A stretch of 64,000 nucleotides of DNA from Bacillus sp. DTU_2020_1000418_1_SI_GHA_SEK_038. GTDB lineage: Bacteria; Bacillota; Bacilli; Bacillales; Cytobacillaceae. Positions 57,162 to 64,000 of the stretch are shown piece by piece (positions within the stretch are counted from its first letter, which is position 1; the number at the start of each line of letters is the position of its first letter). Below the pieces are notes generated by a model. It was not told where the DNA came from. It did not search any database and saw nothing but the letters and a program-made list of their open reading frames with translations. The position numbers and the translations under genes were made by a program. Where the stretch lies: positions 4,402,001 through 4,466,000 of the forward strand of contig NZ_CP135435.1 of assembly GCF_032341175.1 (NCBI RefSeq), given 5' to 3'.

Positions 57162-57606
57162 GATATCACCTACTTTCATCTATAAATAAACTCTATTGAT
57201 ATATTCAAGACTTCAATTTACTTCAAACTATTAAAAAGGCAATCATGTATTCTATTTTAACATGAAAAAGACGAGAGAATAAATTTTAATTGATAAAATG
57301 CAATCTTCTAATTTGAACATAATCTGAATGAATAATATAGCAAGTAATAAGAGGAGATTAAACTTGAGGTGAAGTCGAAGCTTACGATCAAAAAATGAGG
57401 ATAAAAACGAACGTCATGAACGATTCAAGTGCTTGTTTTCTGCTGTACCCTTGCTAAACGAGTCTCATGAACACTTCATAGTGCGCATTTTCAGCTGGAC
57501 CCTAGCAACCCTTGGAATTAATGCCGAATATGCTAACACGCATGCAAAAAACATGAGAAATTAAACGATGGACTGTTTAATTTCTCATGAGTATATTAGA
57601 TATTTA
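57162..57606. other. soj-noc intergenic region with 51-bp repeat
   Basis: 445 bases with no gene seen. A two-unit 51-bp repeat (57405-57508) has anchors CGAACGTCATGAAC and CGAGTCTCATGAAC 51 bases apart, each followed by a TTTTC-rich end. Its sequence is related to the 52-bp repeat upstream of mnmG at about 61550. Promoter for soj is not evident. Confidence 0.6.
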
Positions 57607-58482
57607 TTACTTCTTTTTTGGAATTTTAATGGTTATTTGATAGAATTCATCAAATTCCTCTTCATGCGAGTCAAGGTTAATACCGCTTTCTGAAACCATG
57701 GATAAGGATTGACGGATTGTATTTACAGCAATTCTCATATCCTTGCTAAACGCTTTTCTTTTAGGCTTGGGCTTCGGGTTATTTTGTTCTAAGAGGCGGA
57801 CAACCCGGTCTTCCGTTTGCTTTACATTTAGGCTTTTTTCAATGATTTCCTCTAGAAGCTTCACTTGCTTCTCTGGATCCTTAAGCGGGATAAGTGATCT
57901 GGCATGACGCTCAGTAATTGCTTTACATAATAAAGCGTCCTGCACCTCTTGAGGCAGCTTTAATAGCCGAAGCTTATTTGCAACGGTTGATTGCCCTTTC
58001 CCTAAGCGCTGAGCTAACGCTTCCTGGGTTAAATTATGTAACTCCAATAGCTTCCCGTATGCTATTGCTTCTTCAATTGGAGATAATTCTTCTCTCTGCA
58101 GATTTTCAATTAAGGCGACAGAAGCTGTTTCTGTATCATTTAAATTTTTGATGATGGCAGGAACTTCCTCCCAGCCAAGCTTCTTCATGGCTCGCCATCT
58201 GCGCTCACCTGCAATAATTTCAAACTGTCCATTCTCAAATTCCCGAACGACAATTGGCTGAATGATGCCGTGAGTATGAATGGTTCGTGACAGTTCTTCA
58301 ATTCTTTCCTCATCAAATACCGTTCTTGGCTGAAAACGGTTAGGAACAATATGATTTATGGGGATTTTCTTAATTTCTTCATATTCCCCAATCTTCTCAA
58401 CATCTAATTCTTCTTGTTTTTCTATTTCAACTTGTTCTCCCTTTTCGCCTAGGCCAAAAAAGCGTGAAAAAGAATGCTTCAT
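57607..58482 (-). CDS. noc: Nucleoid occlusion protein Noc
   Basis: 291 residues, ParB paralogue: [14 protein letters not shown] (membrane-binding amphipathic start), [35 protein letters not shown], helix-turn-helix [30 protein letters not shown]-dependent and binds NBS sites and membrane to block Z-ring formation over the nucleoid. Start ATG 58482 follows AAAGGTGG; a GTG lies one codon ahead. Confidence 0.96.
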   Translation of the reverse strand: MKHSFSRFFGLGEKGEQVEIEKQEELDVEKIGEYEEIKKIPINHIVPNRFQPRTVFDEERIEELSRTIHTHGIIQPIVVREFENGQFEIIAGERRWRAMKKLGWEEVPAIIKNLNDTETASVALIENLQREELSPIEEAIAYGKLLELHNLTQEALAQRLGKGQSTVANKLRLLKLPQEVQDALLCKAITERHARSLIPLKDPEKQVKLLEEIIEKSLNVKQTEDRVVRLLEQNNPKPKPKRKAFSKDMRIAVNTIRQSLSMVSESGINLDSHEEEFDEFYQITIKIPKKK

Positions 58483-58785
58483 CACCCTGCACCACCTTTA
58501 CGAAACTCCCTATTACTTATTCTCTATAAAATTAACAAGTCCTGCTGAATATCAGGATTTATTATTTTTACATTTGGCTTTGTTCATTAATTTTGTTAGC
58601 GATTAAATTCGCCTATACAGACCTAATCTCTCTTGTGTTTGTCTCGAATAAACCCTGTTCAGATACATAGATAGGACTAGTATTCAACATATCGCTAATA
58701 TAGCCTTCCAATTATAGTAAATGGGACATTGAACCTGTCCCCTTGTCCCTATTAATTATGCCATAATTCTTTAAAAAGTGTAATC
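58483..58785. other. noc-rsmG intergenic region
   Basis: 303 AT-rich bases with no gene. A repeat-like GGGACA-TTGAACC-TGTCCC inverted repeat lies at 58723-58741, followed by another TTGTCCC. Nothing else evident; noc's promoter is presumably to the left. Confidence 0.5.
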
Positions 58786-59502
58786 CTATTCAATAGGAGT
58801 CTTGTTAGGAGTACCAGGTTTCCTCGGATATTTCTTTGGTGTAGCTTTTTCTTTGTGAATAATTAATAGATTGCGTTCGCTATCTTCCTGTGGGAGTGTA
58901 AAGGAAAATGATTGATGAAGTTTTCCACCTAGGATGGAAATGGCCTTTTTCCCCACTTCTAGTTCTTCTTTAGCACTAGCACCCTTCATCGCGATAAAGG
59001 TGCCACCGACCTTTACTAGTGGCATACATAGCTCACTTAAAACAGAAAGCCTTGCAACTGCACGGGCTGTAACGACATCATATGATTCGCGGTGCTCTTT
59101 TTTCTGGCCAAATGTTTCCGCTCGGTCATGAATTAATTGAACGTCCTTCAAGCCTAGTTCCTTTGTTAAATGCTCTAAAAAGCCAATCCGTTTATTAAGA
59201 GAGTCGACAATCGTAACCCTCAGCTCTGGAAAAGCTATTTTTATCGGAAGACTTGGGAACCCTGCACCCGCTCCTACATCACAAATATGAAATGGCTTTG
59301 TAAAGTCAAAATAAAAGGCTGCAGTGATTGAATCATAAAAATGCTTTAAATAAACCTCTGGCTTATCTGTAATCGCCGTCAGGTTCATTTTCTCGTTCCA
59401 TTCCACTAATAAAGTAAAATATTTCTCATATTGATCTAATTGCTGAGGCGAGAGGGAGATCCCCTTCGCCGTCAGCGCTTCAATAAATTGTTCTGTATTC
59501 AT
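58786..59502 (-). CDS. rsmG: 16S rRNA G527 N7-methyltransferase RsmG
   Basis: 238 residues: [22 protein letters not shown], the SAM motif [34 protein letters not shown] and [24 protein letters not shown]. Methylates G527 of 16S rRNA; loss gives low-level streptomycin resistance. Between noc and mnmG as usual (gidB). Confidence 0.97.
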   Translation of the reverse strand: MNTEQFIEALTAKGISLSPQQLDQYEKYFTLLVEWNEKMNLTAITDKPEVYLKHFYDSITAAFYFDFTKPFHICDVGAGAGFPSLPIKIAFPELRVTIVDSLNKRIGFLEHLTKELGLKDVQLIHDRAETFGQKKEHRESYDVVTARAVARLSVLSELCMPLVKVGGTFIAMKGASAKEELEVGKKAISILGGKLHQSFSFTLPQEDSERNLLIIHKEKATPKKYPRKPGTPNKTPIE

Positions 59503-59538
59503 TCGCCAATCCTTTCCTAAGCTATGAAATGGCCAGCT

Positions 59539-61428
59539 TTATTCGTTTGTGACCTTTGCAATTCGGCCCTGTTCAATATAAATAAGCAAAATAGAAATAT
59601 CAGCAGGATTTACCCCTGAAATTCTAGAGGCTTGCGCGATGGATAAAGGCATTACTTCTTTTAAATTATGTTTTGCTTCTTTTGCCAGACCATTAATCGC
59701 ATCATAATCAATATTCTCTGGGATTCTTTTGTCTTCCATTTTCTTTAATCGTTCTACCTGCTGCAGTGATTTATCAATATAGCCTTCATATTTAATTTGA
59801 ATCTCCACTTGCTCTTCCACTTCATGGTCCAGCTTTTCTTCGCCAGGAGCGAGCTGCCAAATATGCTCATAAGACATCTCTGGCCTTTTCAGCAGGTCTG
59901 AGGCCCGGATACCGTCTTTTAATTCGCTGCCTCCGAGACTCTTGATTATTTCCTGAACTTCTTTTGAAGGCTTGAGAATAATCCCTTTTAACCGCTCAAT
60001 TTCATTTTCAATTGCTTGTTTTTTAGCAAGGAACTTTTGATAGCGTTCTTCACTAATAAGACCAACGGAATGTCCAATCTCAGTTAACCGCAGATCGGCA
60101 TTATCGTGGCGAAGCAATAAACGGTATTCCGCACGGGAAGTAAGTAATCGGTATGGCTCCTGCGTTCCTTTTGTAATCAGGTCATCAATCATAACCCCAA
60201 TATAGGCATCCGAACGGCTCAAAATGATTTCTTCCTTGCCAAATACGTTCATCGCCGCATTGATTCCAGCTAAAAGGCCCTGTGCCCCTGCTTCTTCATA
60301 CCCTGAAGTGCCATTAATTTGCCCAGCTGTATATAGATTCTTTACCCTTTTCGTCTCTAGTGTTGGCCAAAGCTGAGTCGGTCGGACGGAATCATATTCA
60401 ATCGCATAGCCCGCACGCATCATCTTGGCATTTTCCAATCCAGGAACACTGCGGATCAAGTCATGCTGCACTTCCTCAGGCAAGCTTGTCGATAAGCCTT
60501 GAACATAGACCTCTTGCGTATTTCGCCCTTCAGGCTCCAGGAAAATTTGGTGGCGCGGCTTATCGTTAAAGCGAACAATCTTATCCTCAATGGATGGGCA
60601 ATAACGCGGCCCCTTCCCTTGGATCATTCCAGAATACATCGGAGAACGATGCAGGTTAGCCTCGATAATTTGGTGTGTACGTTCACTTGTATAGGTTAGC
60701 CAGCATGGCAGCTGGTCTGTTATATATTTTGTCGTTTCATATGAAAAAGCAAGCGGTGTATCATCACCAGGCTGAATTTCTGTTTTACTGTAATCAATCG
60801 TATTGCTGTTCACTCGAGGAGGCGTTCCTGTTTTAAAGCGTTCTAATTCAAAGCCGATTTCCTCTAGATGCTCAGAGAGCTTGATAGAAGGCTGCTGATT
60901 GTTCGGACCGCTTGAATATTTTAGTTCACCTAGGATAATTTCTCCTCTTAAAAAAGTTCCCGTTGTAATAATTACAGTTTTCGAATGATAGACAGCGCCT
61001 GTTTGAGTGATAACTCCTTTACATACACCATCTTCAACGATTAGTTGTTCAACCATTCCTTGGATAAGAGTAAGGTTTGGTTCACTTTCAAGAGTCTTCT
61101 TCATTTCATGCTGATAGGCAAACTTATCAGCCTGTGCACGCAACGCTCTGACTGCAGGCCCTTTTCCTGTATTCAGCATACGCATTTGAATATAGGTTTT
61201 ATCCAAGTTCTTAGCCATTTCTCCGCCTAAAGCATCTATTTCTCTAACAACGGTTCCTTTTGCCGGCCCCCCAATAGAGGGGTTACATGGCATGAAGGCC
61301 ACCATATCTAAATTAATCGTTACGACTAACGTCTTTGCGCCAATGCGGGCAGACGCAAGGCCAGCCTCACAGCCTGCATGACCAGCCCCGACCACAATGA
61401 CATCGTATGTTCCAGCTTCATATGGCAT
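59539..61428 (-). CDS. mnmG: tRNA uridine 5-carboxymethylaminomethyl modification enzyme MnmG
   Basis: 629 residues: FAD motif [83 protein letters not shown] (GYEEAGAQG), and a helical C-terminal part. Modifies U34 of tRNA together with MnmE, using FAD and methylene-THF. The ATG 61428 has AAGGAGG upstream; the in-frame ATG at 61497 is not preferred. Confidence 0.97.
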   Translation of the reverse strand: MPYEAGTYDVIVVGAGHAGCEAGLASARIGAKTLVVTINLDMVAFMPCNPSIGGPAKGTVVREIDALGGEMAKNLDKTYIQMRMLNTGKGPAVRALRAQADKFAYQHEMKKTLESEPNLTLIQGMVEQLIVEDGVCKGVITQTGAVYHSKTVIITTGTFLRGEIILGELKYSSGPNNQQPSIKLSEHLEEIGFELERFKTGTPPRVNSNTIDYSKTEIQPGDDTPLAFSYETTKYITDQLPCWLTYTSERTHQIIEANLHRSPMYSGMIQGKGPRYCPSIEDKIVRFNDKPRHQIFLEPEGRNTQEVYVQGLSTSLPEEVQHDLIRSVPGLENAKMMRAGYAIEYDSVRPTQLWPTLETKRVKNLYTAGQINGTSGYEEAGAQGLLAGINAAMNVFGKEEIILSRSDAYIGVMIDDLITKGTQEPYRLLTSRAEYRLLLRHDNADLRLTEIGHSVGLISEERYQKFLAKKQAIENEIERLKGIILKPSKEVQEIIKSLGGSELKDGIRASDLLKRPEMSYEHIWQLAPGEEKLDHEVEEQVEIQIKYEGYIDKSLQQVERLKKMEDKRIPENIDYDAINGLAKEAKHNLKEVMPLSIAQASRISGVNPADISILLIYIEQGRIAKVTNE

Positions 61429-61713
61429 GATGCTGCCTCCTTTTCTTTTTTGAAAACTCTGTTCTTGTATACCCTTTTTGGGTGGTACATTTAACAAAAT
61501 TACTGATTCTCTGGTAATTATACTTTTTAGTGTGTAAAGTACGCATTTTCTTAAGTTATCACTTTAAACGAGCGCTATGAACCCTTCATGGAGCGCGTTT
61601 TCTTAAGTTATCACTTCAAACAAGCGCTATGAACTCTTCATGGAGCGCGTTTTCTTAAGTTATCACTTCAAACCAGCTCTATAAACTCTTCATGAAACAG
61701 ATTTCCAACTTTT
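61429..61713. repeat. Three-unit 52-bp tandem repeat between mnmE and mnmG
   Basis: TTAAGTTATCACTT recurs at 61551, 61603 and 61655, exactly 52 bases apart; each unit contains an inverted repeat GCGCTATGAA...TTCATGGAGCGC. The spacer between mnmE and mnmG is otherwise without genes. Confidence 0.85.
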
Positions 61714-63099
61714 CTATTTCCCTAAACAGAACTGCGAGAATAACTGATCGATTAAGCTCTCGTGGACGCTGTCTCCGATGATTTCGCCAAGCAGCTCCCA
61801 TGTTCTTGTAAAATCAATTTGTACAATATCGATAGGCGTTCCCATCTCAACTGCCATTAAAGCATCTTCCATGGCACTAAATGCCTGATTCAATAAGGCA
61901 ATATGACGGGAATTCGAAACATACGTCATATCCCTTGATTCGATCGAGCCCTCAAAAAAGAGAGAAGCAATTGCTTCTTCCAGCTCATCTACTCCCCTAT
62001 CCTCTAATAAGGATGTTGTGACAAGCTTATGGTTCCGAGAAAGGTTTCGAACCCGTTCCATATCAATCTTTTGAGGCAGGTCGGTTTTATTCACAATGAC
62101 GATCACGTCCATACCTTCGACTGCCTCAAATAAATTCTCATCCTCTTCCGTAAAATCATCCGAGTAGTTCAGAACAAGCAAAATAAGGTCCGCTTCCTTT
62201 AACACCTGCCGGGACCTTTCAACACCGATTCGTTCAACTATATCCTCAGTTTCTCTTATCCCTGCTGTATCCAATAAACGTAATGGCACACCGCGAACAT
62301 TCACATACTCTTCTATCACATCACGAGTTGTTCCAGGAATGTCTGTAACGATTGCCTTGTTTTCTTGAACAAGACTATTCAATAAAGAGGATTTTCCTAC
62401 ATTTGGCCGACCAACAATCACCGTTGATAAGCCCTCACGTAAAATTTTCCCCTGATGAGAGGTACGAAGCAGCTTTTCAATCTCCTCTTTGACATAGGAG
62501 CCTTTTTCTAAAAGGAGCCCATGGGTCATTTCCTCCACATCATCATATTCAGGATAGTCAATATTTACCTCAACATGTGCGAGCGTCTCTAATATTTCCT
62601 GACGAAGCTTCCGAATAAGCTTCGAAAGTCTGCCTTCCATTTGTCCAAGAGCCACATTCATCGCCCGATCCGTTTTTGCCCGAATTAAGTCCATGACAGC
62701 TTCAGCCTGAGATAAATCAATCCGTCCATTCAAGAAGGCTCTCTTCGTAAACTCCCCTGGCTCCGCAAGTCTAGCCCCATGACTCAGAACAAGCTGGAGC
62801 ACTCGATTGACAGAAGCAATTCCTCCGTGGCAATTAATTTCAACGACATCCTCTTTAGTGAAGGTTTTTGGTCCCTTCATGAGCGAGACCATTACTTCTT
62901 CAGCTATCTCATTCGTCTTTGGATCGACCATATGCCCATAATGGATCGTATGAGATGCTACCTCTTTCAGTCTTTTTCCGCCAACACCTCTAAACATTTT
63001 ATCAGCAATCGCGATCGCCTCATCCCCGCTTAACCGAACAATCGCAATCGCTCCCTCGCCCATCGGCGTAGATATGGCTGCAATCGTATCTAATTCCAT
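61714..63099 (-). CDS. mnmE: tRNA modification GTPase MnmE
   Basis: 461 residues: an N-terminal tetrahydrofolate-binding domain ([22 protein letters not shown]), a helical domain, a GTPase domain with [24 protein letters not shown] and NKTD, and the C-terminal CxGK as FCLGK. Works with MnmG on tRNA U34. Start 63099 follows AGAGGTGG; a longer frame reaches 63123. Confidence 0.97.
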   Translation of the reverse strand: MELDTIAAISTPMGEGAIAIVRLSGDEAIAIADKMFRGVGGKRLKEVASHTIHYGHMVDPKTNEIAEEVMVSLMKGPKTFTKEDVVEINCHGGIASVNRVLQLVLSHGARLAEPGEFTKRAFLNGRIDLSQAEAVMDLIRAKTDRAMNVALGQMEGRLSKLIRKLRQEILETLAHVEVNIDYPEYDDVEEMTHGLLLEKGSYVKEEIEKLLRTSHQGKILREGLSTVIVGRPNVGKSSLLNSLVQENKAIVTDIPGTTRDVIEEYVNVRGVPLRLLDTAGIRETEDIVERIGVERSRQVLKEADLILLVLNYSDDFTEEDENLFEAVEGMDVIVIVNKTDLPQKIDMERVRNLSRNHKLVTTSLLEDRGVDELEEAIASLFFEGSIESRDMTYVSNSRHIALLNQAFSAMEDALMAVEMGTPIDIVQIDFTRTWELLGEIIGDSVHESLIDQLFSQFCLGK

Positions 63100-63507
63100 T
63101 ACACTCCACCTCTTTTCATTCATAGCTTATTTATCTAAAAGTTAACTTCCTGTGATTTCTACAAAATAATAGAATATCATATGCCTTTTTATTAGAAAAC
63201 AAGTTTGTCTTTCACATCCAGCTTCAATAAAACTTGTCCACAGCCCTTATATTTTTAAAAGCCTTTTATTTATCCACATTTTTTAAATTAGGTATACTAT
63301 ATTTTAGCTTATCCACATGTGAATAACAATAAAGCAGCCACTATCAATTAACAATGAAATAACGCAATGAATTCTGCTAGTCAGCTCCCTAACCAGAATA
63401 AAAATATTTTCACTGTGCTGGTCATTACCTTGTACAAGTTCTTCAGTATCAGAAGACAATTAAGTTTTAAACAAAAAAAGAACCCAATCACGAGATTGGG
63501 TTCCTGC
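63100..63507. other. jag-mnmE intergenic region with DnaA boxes
   Basis: 408 bases with no gene. DnaA-box-like sites: TTGTCCACA 63234-63242, perfect TTATCCACA 63270-63278 and 63309-63317, and TGTGAATAA 63318-63326. A jag terminator lies at 63473-63503. The mnmE promoter likely lies near the GGTATACTAT stretch at about 63291. Confidence 0.75.
63473..63503 (-). terminator. jag terminator
   Basis: Minus strand GGAACCCAATC-TCGT-GATTGGGTTCTTTTTTTG. Confidence 0.92.
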
Positions 63508-64000
63508 TTATTTAACTGGTGTAATAACGAGATGACGATGCGGATCGTTTCCGCTTGAATACGTTTTTATTCGTTTATTTTCGGCTAAAGCGGTATGAAT
63601 AACCTTTCTTTCATAAGAAGGCATCGGTTCTAAAGTAACCGTTTGACCTGTCTTTATCGCCTTTTGGGCTAGCCGCCCAGCTAACTGAATAAGCGTATCA
63701 TTTCGCCTTTTTCGGTAATCCTCCGCATCCAGTAATACGTTAATGTATTGTTCTGAATAGCGATTTATAACTAATTGTGTTAAATACTGCAAAGAATTTA
63801 AAGTCTGACCCCTTTTTCCAATAAGAAGAGCAATTTTTTCTCCTGTTAAAATGAATTCGATGTTTCTCCCGCTGCCAATTACCTCTATTTCAATCGCAAC
63901 GCCCATCTTTTCACTTACATCTAACAGGAATTTCTCCCCTTCTTCAATTGGGTCAATTTTCATCACAGCTTTTACAATTGCAGGTCGTGAACCAAAGATG
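63508..64000 (-). CDS. jag: RNA-binding protein Jag/KhpB (5' end beyond window)
   Basis: Partial: the visible frame stays open to the window's right edge, with FGSRPAIVKAVMKIDPIEEGEKFLLD matching the end of the Jag-N domain. It then has a KH domain (LIGKRGQTLNSLQYLTQLVIN) and an R3H domain (LAGRLAQKAIKTGQTVTLEPMPSYERKVIHTAL, ENKRIKTYSSGNDPHRHLVI). The GTG/ATG near 63966 is internal. Binds RNA with KhpA, affecting envelope growth and division. It is next to spoIIIJ in Bacillus. Confidence 0.96.
   Translation of the reverse strand, partial: IFGSRPAIVKAVMKIDPIEEGEKFLLDVSEKMGVAIEIEVIGSGRNIEFILTGEKIALLIGKRGQTLNSLQYLTQLVINRYSEQYINVLLDAEDYRKRRNDTLIQLAGRLAQKAIKTGQTVTLEPMPSYERKVIHTALAENKRIKTYSSGNDPHRHLVITPVK

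Overview
The window is the left (counter-clockwise) flank of the replication origin of a Bacillus-like Firmicute. The reading rests on AT-rich DNA with AGGAGG ribosome sites and on a gene order seen in Bacillus: jag, mnmE, mnmG, rsmG, noc, soj, spo0J, yyaC, mscS, yyzM, ychF, rpsF, ssb, rpsR, yybS, gdpP, rplI, dnaC, purA, tRNAs, a secreted peptidase, walR-walK-walH-walI-walJ, an HtrA-type protease and rlmH. Almost all of these run leftwards, away from an origin that should lie just beyond the right edge. Perfect parS sites lie in spo0J and walK, and DnaA-box clusters flank rlmH and precede mnmE.

Left of rlmH (about 16.9-31.7 kb) the character changes. Six short sites, all in the same orientation, repeat the last codons of rlmH (sense GAACCGTACCATAAATA and variants, encoding EPYHK-stop or close). 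One is the real rlmH end; the other five cut the region into blocks holding (1) an AIPR-like protein plus an Mrr-type endonuclease, (2) DbpA helicase plus a GC-rich GH3 glycosidase, (3) a staygreen homologue, (4) a second GH3 plus a GC-rich beta-helix lipoprotein, and (5) a double TerD-domain protein. This is the layout of staphylococcal cassette chromosome (SCC) elements, which insert at the same codons of rlmH. No recombinase gene is present in the window, so I read it as an array of SCC-like cassettes moved in trans, or as remnants. This is the main discovery candidate.

The left end (1-16.9 kb) is ordinary accessory metabolism: a leftward operon of a polyamine-type ABC transporter with adenine deaminase and a second amidohydrolase; azlCD rightwards; a leftward set of MFS transporter, M20 amidohydrolase, glutaminase and an asparaginase C-terminal fragment next to an unfamiliar winged-helix regulator; a 49-residue small protein; an HD-GYP membrane protein; and a seven-helix membrane protein. 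Dispersed palindromic repeats are scattered here.

The tRNA cluster (Phe, Glu, Lys) carries a striking 155-bp tandem repeat containing the 5' part of tRNA-Phe. Other intergenic spaces carry tandem repeats of 51-52 bp.
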